From Roseivivax sediminis (GTDB lineage Bacteria; Pseudomonadota; Alphaproteobacteria; Rhodobacterales; Rhodobacteraceae): a stretch of 64,000 bases of DNA. The DNA lies in assembly GCF_900112685.1 (NCBI RefSeq), contig NZ_FOMS01000010.1, forward strand, positions 167,406-231,405, in the 5' to 3' direction. A program made the translations under genes and the position numbers. Positions 19,758 to 28,879 of the stretch are shown here, piece by piece (within the stretch, counting starts at the first letter, position 1; the number at the start of each line of letters is the position of its first letter). The notes below the pieces were generated by a model. The model ran no database searches. It saw only the letters and a program-made list of their open reading frames with translations, and was not told the origin of the DNA.

Positions 19758-21002
19758 GTGGACGCGCCCCGCGTCTCCGTCGTCGTCGTCTCCCACGGGC
19801 GGCCTCGGGCGCTGTCGCGCTGCCTGATCGGCCTGTCGCAGCTCGACTGGCCGGCAGTCGAAGTCGTGGTCGTCGCATGCGCCGCTGGCTGCGCTGCGGT
19901 GCGCGCCCATGCCGCCGGGGCCGAGGTGAAGCTGGTCGAATACAACGCGACCAACATCTCCTCCGCCCGCAATCGCGGTATCGCCGCCGCGGCCGGCGAT
20001 ATCGTCGCCTTCATCGATGACGACGCGGTGCCGGAACCGACATGGCTGCTGCACCTGATCTCCCCGTTCTCCGATACCGAGGTCGCCGGCGCCGGGGGTT
20101 TCGTCATCGGGCGCAACGGCATCTCGCTGCAATGGGGCGCACGCAGCGTCGACCGGCGCGGCGCGGCACATCCGCTCCAGTTGAGCGATGACAGGCCGAT
20201 CCTGCTGCGGGGCAGCGCGGACCGCGCGGTCAAGACAGAGGGCACCAACATGGCCTTCCGCCGCGAGGTGCTGGCCGGGCTTGGCGGGTTCGACCCCGCC
20301 TTCCGCTTCTACCTCGACGAAACCGACCTCAACTGGCGTCTGGCGGAGGCCGGACACGCCACCGCGCTGGTGCCGCTGGCACGGGTTCATCACGGCTTTT
20401 ACGAAAGCGCGCGACGCGCCCGCGACCGCACCCCGCGCGACCTGGCCGAGATCGGCGCCTCCACCGCGGTCTTCCTGCGCAAGCACGCCGATCCGGGCAG
20501 CCACGACCGCCACCTTGCCCGGCTCGGGGCCGAGCAGCGCGCACGCCTGATCGCCTTCATGCAGCGCGGCCCGCTCGACGCCGCGGATGTGGCGCGGCTG
20601 ATGCGCGGGCTGAAGCGCGGCATCGCGGAGGGACGCGACCGAGACATTGCGGCGCTGTCGAACCTGCCGCGCGCCGCGGCCGGGTTCCGCCCCTTTCCGG
20701 CGCGTCCAGGGGCCCCGCGCACCGCGCTTTCGGGCCGCCGCATCAGGCCGTTGCGAGAGCGCGCAGCGCAATTGGCGCAAGCCGGCGACGTCGTCACGAT
20801 CTTCTGCTTCTCACCAACCGCGCTCTACCACAGGATGTATTTCACCGATGCCGGGATATGGGAGCAGCGCGGCGGTCTCTTCGGACGATCGGACCGGGAC
20901 CAGCCGCTCTTTCGCCCGATGCGACATGCACGCCGCACTCGGCAAGAGGTGGCCCGGCTCGCGCCGGTGCGGCTCTGGTCGCCCGGACAGTCACGCGCAT
21001 GA
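19758..21002 (+). CDS. family 2 glycosyltransferase
   Basis: A 414-residue GT2 protein with a GT-A fold. It starts 'VSVVVVSHGRPRALSRC', the metal-binding run is DDD at residues 87-89 ('AFIDDDAVPEPTW'), and the acceptor/catalytic block 'FYLDETDLNWRL' lies near 182-193. There is no membrane segment, so it should work on the cytosolic face of the inner membrane. The GTG at 19758 lies five bases after the cysQ stop, suggesting co-transcription. The C-terminal 130 residues after the GT-A fold are Arg-rich with no recognised domain. Sugar donor and acceptor are unknown. Confidence 0.85.
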   Translation: MDAPRVSVVVVSHGRPRALSRCLIGLSQLDWPAVEVVVVACAAGCAAVRAHAAGAEVKLVEYNATNISSARNRGIAAAAGDIVAFIDDDAVPEPTWLLHLISPFSDTEVAGAGGFVIGRNGISLQWGARSVDRRGAAHPLQLSDDRPILLRGSADRAVKTEGTNMAFRREVLAGLGGFDPAFRFYLDETDLNWRLAEAGHATALVPLARVHHGFYESARRARDRTPRDLAEIGASTAVFLRKHADPGSHDRHLARLGAEQRARLIAFMQRGPLDAADVARLMRGLKRGIAEGRDRDIAALSNLPRAAAGFRPFPARPGAPRTALSGRRIRPLRERAAQLAQAGDVVTIFCFSPTALYHRMYFTDAGIWEQRGGLFGRSDRDQPLFRPMRHARRTRQEVARLAPVRLWSPGQSRA

Positions 21003-21094
21003 CGGGAGCGCAGAATTTACAGTAGCCCTTCCCGGGGCTGATATGCGAAACGACACTCACGAAAGCGTGCTGGGGCGCACACTAGGAGTTTGAA

Positions 21095-21988
21095 ATGAAG
21101 AATAAGGTAACCAAGGCGATCTTTCCGGTCGCTGGTCTCGGAACACGATTCCTGCCGGCGACCAAGTCCGTTCCCAAGGAGATCATGACCCTCGTCGACC
21201 GACCGCTGGTTCAATACGCCATCGACGAGGCGCGGGCCGCCGGCATCAAGGAATTCATCTTCGTGACCTCGCGCGGCAAGGGCGCGCTGGAGGACTATTT
21301 CGACCATGCCCCACAACTTGAGCAAGAACTCGTCAAGAAGGGCAAGGACGATCTTCTGGAAATCCTGAAGTCGACCAACATGGAGTCGGGTGAGATCGCC
21401 TACACCCGCCAGCACAAGGCGCTCGGCCTCGGCCACGCGGTCTGGTGCGCGCGGCGCCTGATCGGTGACGAGCCCTTCGCGGTGATGCTGCCAGACGACG
21501 TGATTTCCGCCGACACGCCCTGCCTTCAGCAGATGACCGAAGCGTACCGGGAATCCGGCGGCAACATGGTCGCCGCGATGGAGGTCCCGCGCGAGAAGAC
21601 GTCGTCCTACGGCATTCTCGACGTGTCGGAGGACATGGGATCGCTCGTTCAGGTCAAGGGCATGGTCGAGAAGCCCAAGGTGGAGGAGGCGCCCTCCAAC
21701 CTCGCCGTCATCGGCCGATACATCCTGTCGCCCAAGGTCCTGAAAAACCTCAACGACATGAAGGAAGGCGCCGGTGGAGAGATCCAGCTCACCGACGCCA
21801 TCGCGCAAGAGATCAACGGCGACGAGGGCGTCTTCGGCCTGCGCTTCAAGGGCCAGCGCTTCGACTGCGGGTCCAAGGCAGGCTTTCTGCAGGCCACCGT
21901 CGCCTTCGGCCTGGAGCGCGAGGACCTGCGCGACGACCTGCGGCGCTACCTCTTCGAGGTCGTGTCGGCCGAGAAAGCCGCGGAGTAG
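21095..21988 (+). CDS. galU: UTP-glucose-1-phosphate uridylyltransferase
   Basis: A 297-residue nucleotidyltransferase with the GalU signature 'GLGTRFLPATKSVPKE' at about residues 15-30, then 'YAIDEARAAGIKEFIFVTSRGK' (core 'IKEFIFVTSRGK') and 'VMLPDDVIS'. It makes UDP-glucose from UTP and glucose-1-phosphate, the donor for many surface glycans and the substrate of GalE next door. AGGAG lies seven bases before the ATG. galE follows after eight bases, so the two are almost certainly one transcript. Confidence 0.96.
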   Translation: MKNKVTKAIFPVAGLGTRFLPATKSVPKEIMTLVDRPLVQYAIDEARAAGIKEFIFVTSRGKGALEDYFDHAPQLEQELVKKGKDDLLEILKSTNMESGEIAYTRQHKALGLGHAVWCARRLIGDEPFAVMLPDDVISADTPCLQQMTEAYRESGGNMVAAMEVPREKTSSYGILDVSEDMGSLVQVKGMVEKPKVEEAPSNLAVIGRYILSPKVLKNLNDMKEGAGGEIQLTDAIAQEINGDEGVFGLRFKGQRFDCGSKAGFLQATVAFGLEREDLRDDLRRYLFEVVSAEKAAE

Positions 21989-21996
21989 AGACCGAC

Positions 21997-22980
21997 ATGC
22001 GACATGTTCTGGTCACCGGCGGCGCCGGCTATATCGGCGCGCATGCCTGCAAGGCGCTGAAGGCGGCGGGCTACGTGCCCGTCACCTATGACAACCTGTC
22101 GACCGGGTGGCGCGCGGCGGTGAAGTACGGCCCGCTGATCGAGGGGGACCTGAGCGACCGCGCCACGCTCGACCGCGCCTTCGCGGAATACGCGCCGGTC
22201 GCGGTGATGCACTTCGCCGCGTTCAGCCTCGTCGGGGAGGCGATGGCGCAGCCCGGCCTTTACTGGCGCAACAACGTGATGGGCGCGCTGACGCTGCTGG
22301 AGGCGGCGGTGGCGGCGGGCTGCCAGCGCTTCGTGTTCTCGTCGACCTGCGCCACCTACGGCGAGCATGACAACGTCGTTCTGGACGAGGACACACCGCA
22401 GCAGCCGCTCAACGCCTACGGCAAGTCCAAGCGCGCGATCGAGGACATGCTGGCCGATTTCGAGGCCGCGCACGGCCTCAAATCGGTGATCTTCCGCTAT
22501 TTCAACGTCGCCGGCGCCGACCCCGACGCCGAGGTCGGCGAAGCACACCAGCCCGAGACGCATCTTATTCCGGTGATGCTGGAGGCGATCCAGGGCAAGC
22601 GCGACGCGCTGACTATCCACGGCACCGATTACGATACGCCCGACGGCACCTGTATCCGCGACTACGTGCATGTCTGCGATCTGGTCGACGCGCATGTCCT
22701 CGGCCTGAGCTGGCTGGAAGATGGGCGCGGCAGCCGGGTCTTCAACCTCGGGACCGGGCGCGGTTTCTCGGTGCGCGAGGTGATCGACGCCTCCCGCTCC
22801 GTCACCAACCGCGAAGTGCCCTTTAGCGAAGGCCCGCGGCGGGCGGGGGACGCGACGAAGCTCGTCTCCGGCTCCAGCCGCGCGATCGAGGAGCTGGGCT
22901 GGACGCCGAAGCGCTCCACCATGGAGCAGATGATCGAGGATGCCTGGCGCTGGCACGGCTCGGGCGGGTTCTCTGGCTGA
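21997..22980 (+). CDS. galE: UDP-glucose 4-epimerase
   Basis: A 327-residue short-chain dehydrogenase of the GalE type. The NAD-binding motif is 'GGAGYIGAH' at residues 7-15. The catalytic pair Y-x3-K is at 141 and 145 ('NAYGKSKRAIED'), with the Ser/Thr of 'FSSTCATYGE' just before. The extended-SDR block 'FRYFNVAGADPD' is intact. It interconverts UDP-glucose and UDP-galactose, fed by the preceding galU, and supplies donors for the glycosyltransferases downstream. Confidence 0.96.
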   Translation: MRHVLVTGGAGYIGAHACKALKAAGYVPVTYDNLSTGWRAAVKYGPLIEGDLSDRATLDRAFAEYAPVAVMHFAAFSLVGEAMAQPGLYWRNNVMGALTLLEAAVAAGCQRFVFSSTCATYGEHDNVVLDEDTPQQPLNAYGKSKRAIEDMLADFEAAHGLKSVIFRYFNVAGADPDAEVGEAHQPETHLIPVMLEAIQGKRDALTIHGTDYDTPDGTCIRDYVHVCDLVDAHVLGLSWLEDGRGSRVFNLGTGRGFSVREVIDASRSVTNREVPFSEGPRRAGDATKLVSGSSRAIEELGWTPKRSTMEQMIEDAWRWHGSGGFSG

Positions 22981-24151
22981 GCGTCAGCGCCTTCTCGACC
23001 TCACCCGCCTCGTGTCGCGCGCGGGGCGGCGTCCGACCGGCGTCGACCGCGTGGAATTGGCCTACCTGCAGCACCTGCCCGCGCCCTGGGCGCTGGTGCG
23101 CACCGCGCTCGGCTTCCTGCTGCTCGATCCCGAAGGCGCCGCCGCCGCGCGCACTCTGATCGAAATCGGCACCTGGCCACCGCCCGGGCCTCTCGCCCGG
23201 CTCGCCCGGCGCGGCGATCCGGCCCGCGCGGGGCTGGAAGGCGCGCTGCGGCGCCTCGCCATAGGCCGCGCACGCCACTCGGGGCTCGGAGCGTTGCTGC
23301 GCCGCCACGTCCCCGGCGGCACCTATGTCAACGTCGGGCACACGGCGCTGGCCGATACGCTGCTTTCGGGGCTGGCCGCGGCGGACATGCGCGTCGCGGT
23401 AATGGTCCACGACACGATCCCGCTCGACTGGCCGGACCATCAGCGGCCCGGCGCGTCGGAGCGGTTCGCCGCCTTCCTTGCCCGGGCGGGGCAGAACGCC
23501 GACCTCGTCATCGCCAATTCCGCCGCGACGGCGGCCGATATCGCACGGCACCTCGATCACCCGCCCCCCGAGACCGTGGTCGCGCATCTGGGCGTACCGC
23601 GCCCAGTTCCCGGCGAGGCTCCGCACGGCCCGTGGACCGGCACCCCTTACGTCGCGACGATCGGCACGATCGAGCCGCGCAAGAATCACGCCTTCCTGCT
23701 GGACCTTTGGGAGCGGATGGGCACGACCGCGCCGCCGCTTCTGGTCCTCGGGGCGCGGGGCTGGGAGAACCACGCCACCTTCGCCCGCCTCGACGCGCAG
23801 CCGCACCGGGTGCACGAACTGAACGACCTCGGCGACGCGGAGATGTTCGGGCTGCTGCAAGAGAGCGCCGGGCTGCTCTTTCCCAGCCTTGCGGAGGGGT
23901 ACGGCCTTCCCCTGCTGGAGGCGGCACATCTGAATGTGCCGGTCATCTGCAACGATCTCCGGGTTTTCCGCGAAATTGCCCCGAGTTTCCCAATTTACGC
24001 CTCGATTTGCGACGACTATCTCTGGGAACACTCGATAAAAGGGCTCGTCGAGCGGGCCGCAACACGGAACACCGGGACATCGGAGGCGCCGGCGGGCATC
24101 GCCCCGCCCGGCTGGAATGACCATTTCCGAACCGTTCTGCCCCGGCTCTGA
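22940..24151 (+). CDS. family 1-type (group 1, GT-B) glycosyltransferase
   Basis: A 403-residue GT-B fold enzyme. The diagnostic C-terminal half reads 'VATIGTIEPRKNHAFLLDLW' (about residues 235-254, core 'GTIEPRKNHAFLL') and 'LFPSLAEGYGLPLLEAAHL' with the E-x7-E nucleotide-sugar motif (core 'SLAEGYGLPLLEA'). The N-terminal half has 'MVHDTIPLDWP'. This 'D-x-IP' form is seen in GT4 mannosyl/rhamnosyltransferases of O-antigen and exopolysaccharide clusters. The first in-frame ATG (22940) lies inside galE, giving a 41-base overlap. It probably adds one sugar of the surface glycan made by this cluster. Confidence 0.85.
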   Translation: MPGAGTARAGSLAERQRLLDLTRLVSRAGRRPTGVDRVELAYLQHLPAPWALVRTALGFLLLDPEGAAAARTLIEIGTWPPPGPLARLARRGDPARAGLEGALRRLAIGRARHSGLGALLRRHVPGGTYVNVGHTALADTLLSGLAAADMRVAVMVHDTIPLDWPDHQRPGASERFAAFLARAGQNADLVIANSAATAADIARHLDHPPPETVVAHLGVPRPVPGEAPHGPWTGTPYVATIGTIEPRKNHAFLLDLWERMGTTAPPLLVLGARGWENHATFARLDAQPHRVHELNDLGDAEMFGLLQESAGLLFPSLAEGYGLPLLEAAHLNVPVICNDLRVFREIAPSFPIYASICDDYLWEHSIKGLVERAATRNTGTSEAPAGIAPPGWNDHFRTVLPRL

Positions 24152-24193
24152 GGCGCCCGCTGCCGCGCGGGCAGGAAGGGAACGGGCGGACAG

Positions 24194-25204
24194 GTGGGGC
24201 TCTGGCAGTCATACCGGCTACGGTTGCAGCGCAGGCGCTGGCGCGTCCGCGCCTTTCGCAAGCGCCGCGACCTGCACACTGTCGCCAACCGCACCGGGCA
24301 GATTCGCCCCTCTGACATCCTGCTGTTCTCCACCGCCCGCAACGAAGGCGTGCGCCTGCCCTATTTCCTGAACTACTACAGGGACATGGGGGTCAATCAC
24401 TTCCTGATGGTCGACAACGACTCGACCGACGGATCGCGCGACTACCTCGCCGCCCAGCCCGACGTGTCGCTCTGGCACACCGCGAAAAGCTACAAGCGCG
24501 CGCGCTTCGGGGTCGACTGGCTGAACTGGCTCCAGATGAAGTACGGCCACGGGCACTGGTGCCTCGTGGTCGACCCCGATGAACTCTTTCTCTACCCGTT
24601 CTGCGACACGCGCCCCCTGCGCGCGCTGACCGACTGGCTCGACGCCTCCTCGATCAAGTCGTTCTCGGCGATGCTGCTGGACATGTATCCCAAGGGCCGC
24701 ATCGACGCGGAGCCCTACCGCCCCGGCCAGGACCCGCTGGAGATCGCGCCCTGGTTCGATGCCGGCAACTATTCGATCAGCCGCAATCCGCGTTTCGGCA
24801 ACCTGTGGATCCAGGGCGGCCCCCGCGCCCGCGTGTTTTTCCCGAACACGCCCGAACGGGCACCGGCGCTCAACAAGATCCCGCTGGTGAAGTGGGACCG
24901 GCGCTATGCCTACGTATCGTCCACGCACATGCTGCTGCCGCGCGGGCTCAACCTCGTCTACGACGAATGGGGGGGCGAGAAGGCGTCGGGTGTGCTCTTG
25001 CACACCAAGTTCCTCGACACCTTCACCGCCAAGGCGGAGGAAGAGCTGGAGCGCCGGCAGCATTACGGCGCGTCGAAGGAATACATCGCCTATGCCGAAG
25101 GCGTGCGCGAGAACCCCGAGCTGTGGTGCAAGTGGTCCGAAAGATACATCAACTGGCGCCAGCTCGAGATCCTCGGCCTCATGTCCAAGGGCAACTGGGC
25201 GTGA
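24194..25204 (+). CDS. glycosyltransferase family 2-type (Glyco_tranf_2_4-like) protein
   Basis: A 336-residue protein beginning with GTG behind GGACAG. It has the motif set of Glyco_tranf_2_4/GT92-like proteins: 'LLFSTARNEGVRLPYFLNYY' (core 'TARNEGVRLPYFL') at about residues 43-62, 'FLMVDNDSTDGS' near 69-80 and the metal-binding 'LVVDPDELFLYP' near 117-128. An Arg-rich N-terminus precedes. It lies 42 bases after the GT1 gene and overlaps the next start by four (GTGA), so it is translationally coupled to the GT14-like gene. The sugar specificity is unknown. Confidence 0.85.
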   Translation: MGLWQSYRLRLQRRRWRVRAFRKRRDLHTVANRTGQIRPSDILLFSTARNEGVRLPYFLNYYRDMGVNHFLMVDNDSTDGSRDYLAAQPDVSLWHTAKSYKRARFGVDWLNWLQMKYGHGHWCLVVDPDELFLYPFCDTRPLRALTDWLDASSIKSFSAMLLDMYPKGRIDAEPYRPGQDPLEIAPWFDAGNYSISRNPRFGNLWIQGGPRARVFFPNTPERAPALNKIPLVKWDRRYAYVSSTHMLLPRGLNLVYDEWGGEKASGVLLHTKFLDTFTAKAEEELERRQHYGASKEYIAYAEGVRENPELWCKWSERYINWRQLEILGLMSKGNWA

Positions 25205-26907
25205 GCGTCGGGATCGTCATGCTGATCCACACCGCGTTCGGCCGCGCCGAACAGGTGGCGCGGCACTGGACGCGCGCCAGTTGCCCGGTGGTGATCCACG
25301 CCGACAGCGCGGTGCCGCAAAAGGTCTACGACGACTTCGCGGCAGCCCTGTCGGACGATCCGCTGATCCGCTTTTCTCGCCGGCACCGCTGCGACTGGGG
25401 CACCTGGGGGCTGGTCGCGGCGACACAGGACGCCGCCGAACTCATGCTCGCCGATTTTCCGAGCGTCCGGCACGTCTACCTTACCTCCGGCTCCTGCCTG
25501 CCGCTGCGCCCGGTGGAGGAACTGGTCGCCTACCTGGCGGAGCGTCCGCGCACCGATTTCATCGAAAGCGCGACGACGGCGGAGGTGCCCTGGACGGTCG
25601 GCGGGCTCGACGAGGAACGCTTCACCATGCGCTTCCCGTTCTCCTGGCGGAACAGCCGTTCCCTCTTCGACATGTCGGTGGCGATCCAGCGCAGGCTGAA
25701 CATCCGCCGCCGCATCCCCGAGGGCATCGTGCCGCATATGGGCTCGCAATGGTGGTGCCTGACGCGGCAGACCCTTTCGGCCATCCTGCAGGACCCGAAG
25801 CGCCCGATCCACGACCGCTACTTCCGGTCCGTCTGGATCCCGGACGAAAGCTATTTCCAGACGCTCGCGCGACTCTATTCCACGAACATAGAAAGCCGGT
25901 CGCTGACGCTGTCGAAATTCGATTTCCAGGGCAAGCCGCACATCTTCTACGACGATCACCTGCAGCTCCTGCGCCGGTCGGACTGTTTCGTCGCGCGCAA
26001 GATCTGGCCCCATGCCGAACGGCTTTACGCCGCCTTCCTCGGAGAGGCCGCAGCCAAAAACCGGGCGGAGCCGACCCCCGGCAAGATCGACCGCATCTTC
26101 GCCAGGGCGGTGGAGCGGCGCACGCGCGGGCGGCCCGGGCTCTACATGCAGTCGCGGTTCCCGAACCGGGGGTGGGAGAACGGCGTGACCGCCGGCAAGT
26201 ATTCCGTCTTCCAGGGCTTTGCCGAACTCTTCGAGGATTTCGAGACCTGGCTCGCCCGCACCACCGGCGCGCAGGTGCACGGGCACCTTTTCGCACCGGA
26301 GCGGGCAGAGTTCGCCGGCGGGCAGACGCTGATCTCCGGAGCGCTTTCGGACAACGCCAGGCTGCGCGACGCGAACCCGCGGGCCTTCCTGACGAACCTT
26401 ATCTGGAACACGCGCGGCGAGCGGCAGTGCTTCCAGTTCGGGCCTGCCGACAATGTCCGGATCAACTGGCTCATCGCGCGCGATCCCAATGCGCAAATCT
26501 CGGTCATCTCGGGGGCGTGGGCGGTGCCGCTCTTCCGATCCAACGCAGATTTCGCCCTCCTGCGGCGCGAGGCGGCGGCGCTGCAGAAGATCGAGGCGAA
26601 GATGCTGGACGAGCTGCGCAGCCCCGACGTGAAGGCGCGCATCCGAACCTGGTCCATGGCGGAGTTCATAGAGGCACCGATGGAGCCCTTGCAGGTCATC
26701 CTCGACGAGATCGGCCAGAAGAGCCAGCGCCGGCTGGCCGAACCCCCGCGCATGACCGACCTTACCGGCTTCGGCCAGTTCCTGCAGAACCTCAAGAACG
26801 AGGGCATGCACCCCTATCTCATGGGCGACTTTCCGGTCGATCCCGCGCCGCGCCACGGCACGCCGCAGCCGAAGAAACCCTACCTCGTCAAGAAATCCGC
26901 CGGCTGA
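25201..26907 (+). CDS. GT14-like glycosyltransferase with long C-terminal extension
   Basis: A 568-residue protein starting at a GTG that overlaps the preceding stop. The first 300 residues match the core-2/I-branching (GT14) fold: 'VMLIHTAFGRAEQVARHW' start, 'CDWGTWGLVAATQDAAELML' (core 'CDWGTWGLVAAT') near 63-74, 'HVYLTSGSCLPLRP' near 92-105, 'GSQWWCLTR' near 181-189 and 'PDESYFQTL' near 216-224. The remaining 270 residues lack a recognised motif; similar two-part proteins carry DUF5928-type tails in Rhodobacteraceae. It is a paralogue of the fragment at 1-338. Both genes neighbour sulfotransferases, hinting at glycosylation and sulfation of the same polymer. Confidence 0.82.
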   Translation: MSVGIVMLIHTAFGRAEQVARHWTRASCPVVIHADSAVPQKVYDDFAAALSDDPLIRFSRRHRCDWGTWGLVAATQDAAELMLADFPSVRHVYLTSGSCLPLRPVEELVAYLAERPRTDFIESATTAEVPWTVGGLDEERFTMRFPFSWRNSRSLFDMSVAIQRRLNIRRRIPEGIVPHMGSQWWCLTRQTLSAILQDPKRPIHDRYFRSVWIPDESYFQTLARLYSTNIESRSLTLSKFDFQGKPHIFYDDHLQLLRRSDCFVARKIWPHAERLYAAFLGEAAAKNRAEPTPGKIDRIFARAVERRTRGRPGLYMQSRFPNRGWENGVTAGKYSVFQGFAELFEDFETWLARTTGAQVHGHLFAPERAEFAGGQTLISGALSDNARLRDANPRAFLTNLIWNTRGERQCFQFGPADNVRINWLIARDPNAQISVISGAWAVPLFRSNADFALLRREAAALQKIEAKMLDELRSPDVKARIRTWSMAEFIEAPMEPLQVILDEIGQKSQRRLAEPPRMTDLTGFGQFLQNLKNEGMHPYLMGDFPVDPAPRHGTPQPKKPYLVKKSAG

Positions 26908-26927
26908 CGGCGCGCTGAAGGCCATCC

Positions 26928-28355
26928 ATGACCGACCGCTTCGACTACTTCGTCGTCTTCGCCGAGATGCGCACCGGCTCGAACTTCCTCGAGGCCAACC
27001 TCAACGCCTTTCCGTCGCTGACTTGCCACGGCGAGGCGTTCAATCCGCATTTCATCGGCTATCCGAAAAGCGAGGAGATCCTCGGCATTTCGATCGCCGA
27101 GCGCGACGCGGCGCCCCAGCGCCTGCTGGCGCAGATCGCGAAGGCGAGCGGGGGCATGGGCGGCTTTCGCTATTTCCACGACCACGACCCGCGGGTGCTG
27201 ACCCCGATCCTCGATGACCCGCGCGCGGCCAAGATCATTCTGACGCGCAACCCGGTCGACAGCTATGTCAGCTGGAAGATCGCCCAGGCGACCGGCCAGT
27301 GGAAGCTGACCAACGTGGCGCGGCGCGAGGCGGCGCAGGCGCGTTTCGATCCGGCCGAGTTCGAACGGCACATGGCCGATCTCCAGGACTTCCAGGTCAC
27401 GCTTATGCGGGCGCTCCAGCGCAGCGGGCAGACGGCGTTCCATGTCGCCTACGAGGATCTGCAGGACCTCGAGGTGATGAACGGCCTTGCCGCCTGGCTC
27501 GGCATTGCCGAGCGGCTGGAGGGGCTGGAGACCTCGCTCAAGCGCCAGAACCCCGAACCGGTCGAGAGCAAGGTGGCCAACTTCCCGCAGATGGAGGCCG
27601 CGCTGGCCCGGCTCGACCGGTTCAACCTGTCGCGCACACCGAATTTCGAACCGAGGCGCGGGCCGGTGGTGCCTTCCTACCTCGCCGGTGTGCGCACGCC
27701 GCTTCTTTACATGCCGATCCGATCGGGACCCGAGGACGCGGTGGCGCACTGGCTGGCCGCGCTTGATGGCGCGCAGCCGGACGCGCTGGAGAACGGGTTC
27801 AGCCAGAAGACTCTGCGCCAGTGGAAATCGGCGCGGCCGGGACACCGCAGCTTCACCGTGCTACGCCACCCGCTTGCGCGGGCGCATGCGGCATTCTGTG
27901 GCAAGATCCTTGCCACCGGACCGGGCACCTTCGCGGCGATCCGGCGGATGCTGGGCCGGAAGTACGGGATGGATCTGCCGGACGACCCGGCCGATCCGGG
28001 CTATGACGCCGACGCCCACCGCGCGGCGTTCGAGGGCTACCTGCGCTTCGTGAAGGACAATCTGAACGGCCAGACGGCGGTCCGCGTCGATGCGCACTGG
28101 GCCAGTCAGACGCAAATTCTGCAGGGCATGGCCGAATTCACCCTCCCCGACATGCTGATCCGCGAGGACGAAATGGCCGCCTACCTGCCAGCGCTGGCGA
28201 TGCAGGTCGGCCATGCCGACGCGCCGGAGCCCGAACACCGGCCGACCGCCGCGCCGCACGGGCTCGCGCGGATCTACGACGACACGCTCGAGGCGCTCGC
28301 GCGCGAGGCTTACGCGCGCGACTACATCATGTTCGGCTTCGACGACTGGGGCTGA
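26928..28355 (+). CDS. double-domain sulfotransferase-like protein
   Basis: A 475-residue protein that seems to contain two sulfotransferase modules. The N-terminal half has an intact 5'-phosphosulfate loop 'AEMRTGSNFLEANL' (about residues 12-25) and 3'-phosphate motif 'IILTRNPVDSYVSWKI' (about 104-119), as in NodH-like Stf0 enzymes. The C-terminal half repeats the family-2 layout with 'TVLRHPLARAHAAFCGKIL' (near 311-329), 'DAHWASQTQIL' and the terminal 'YARDYIMFGFDDW', matching the gene at 501. Its own 5' loop is degenerate ('YMPIRSGPEDAVAHW'), so this half may only bind acceptor. It follows the GT14-like gene by 20 bases and closes the cluster. Confidence 0.8.
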   Translation: MTDRFDYFVVFAEMRTGSNFLEANLNAFPSLTCHGEAFNPHFIGYPKSEEILGISIAERDAAPQRLLAQIAKASGGMGGFRYFHDHDPRVLTPILDDPRAAKIILTRNPVDSYVSWKIAQATGQWKLTNVARREAAQARFDPAEFERHMADLQDFQVTLMRALQRSGQTAFHVAYEDLQDLEVMNGLAAWLGIAERLEGLETSLKRQNPEPVESKVANFPQMEAALARLDRFNLSRTPNFEPRRGPVVPSYLAGVRTPLLYMPIRSGPEDAVAHWLAALDGAQPDALENGFSQKTLRQWKSARPGHRSFTVLRHPLARAHAAFCGKILATGPGTFAAIRRMLGRKYGMDLPDDPADPGYDADAHRAAFEGYLRFVKDNLNGQTAVRVDAHWASQTQILQGMAEFTLPDMLIREDEMAAYLPALAMQVGHADAPEPEHRPTAAPHGLARIYDDTLEALAREAYARDYIMFGFDDWG

Positions 28356-28359
28356 GGAC

Positions 28360-28824
28360 TCAGGCCGCCTGCACCGGCGCCAGTTCGGTCAGGATCGTGT
28401 AGAGCTTCGCCGGATCGGGGTTGGCGCGCAACTTGGCGCAGAACGCGCCGTCCCGCAGCGTGCGCGAGATCAGCGCCAGCGCCTTGAGGTGATCGACCCC
28501 GGCCTCTTCCGGCGCGAAAAGCGCGAAGACCAGGTCGACCGGCTGGCGGTCCACCGCCTCGAACGCGATGGGCCGCTCCAAGAGGATGAAGGCGCCGTGA
28601 ACCCGGTCGATCCCCGACAGCCGCGCATGCGGCAACGCGACCCCGTGGCCCACACCCGTGGGCCCCAGGCTCTCGCGTTCCATCAGCGCCTCGACCGTGC
28701 GGTCGGCCGAGACACCGTGCGCCGCCGCCGCCGTCTCGGCGATGTCGTGCATCAGCCGCTTCTTGCTGGACACGCCTGAGATCACGCGGACAGCCGCGGG
28801 GGACAAAAGATCGATCACGTTCAT
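28360..28824 (-). CDS. ptsN: PTS IIA-like nitrogen regulatory protein PtsN
   Basis: A 154-residue EIIA(Ntr). The phosphorylated His is residue 66 in 'GVALPHARL', and the N-terminal 'DLLSPAAVRVISGVSSKKRLM' region is typical. PtsN takes phosphate from the EI(Ntr)-NPr chain and adjusts potassium transport, nitrogen and stress responses. It follows hpf by 55 bases on the minus strand, the classical lptB-(rpoN)-hpf-ptsN order, here without rpoN. It is convergent with the sulfotransferase, four bases apart. Confidence 0.95.
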   Translation of the reverse strand: MNVIDLLSPAAVRVISGVSSKKRLMHDIAETAAAAHGVSADRTVEALMERESLGPTGVGHGVALPHARLSGIDRVHGAFILLERPIAFEAVDRQPVDLVFALFAPEEAGVDHLKALALISRTLRDGAFCAKLRANPDPAKLYTILTELAPVQAA

Positions 28825-28879
28825 CAGCGCCTGCTCTGTTTCGGGCTTGGTCGTCCCGCTCTGGTCTGACCGGCGGATC

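Noticed and set aside
18775..19878. A 368-residue N-terminal extension of the ABC permease
   Set aside because: It runs antisense through cysQ. The permease family starts at the ATG at 18774, which has a ribosome site.
25090..26925. A 611-codon minus-strand frame opposite the GT14-like gene
   Set aside because: The composition is that of an antisense shadow; the plus strand carries family motifs.
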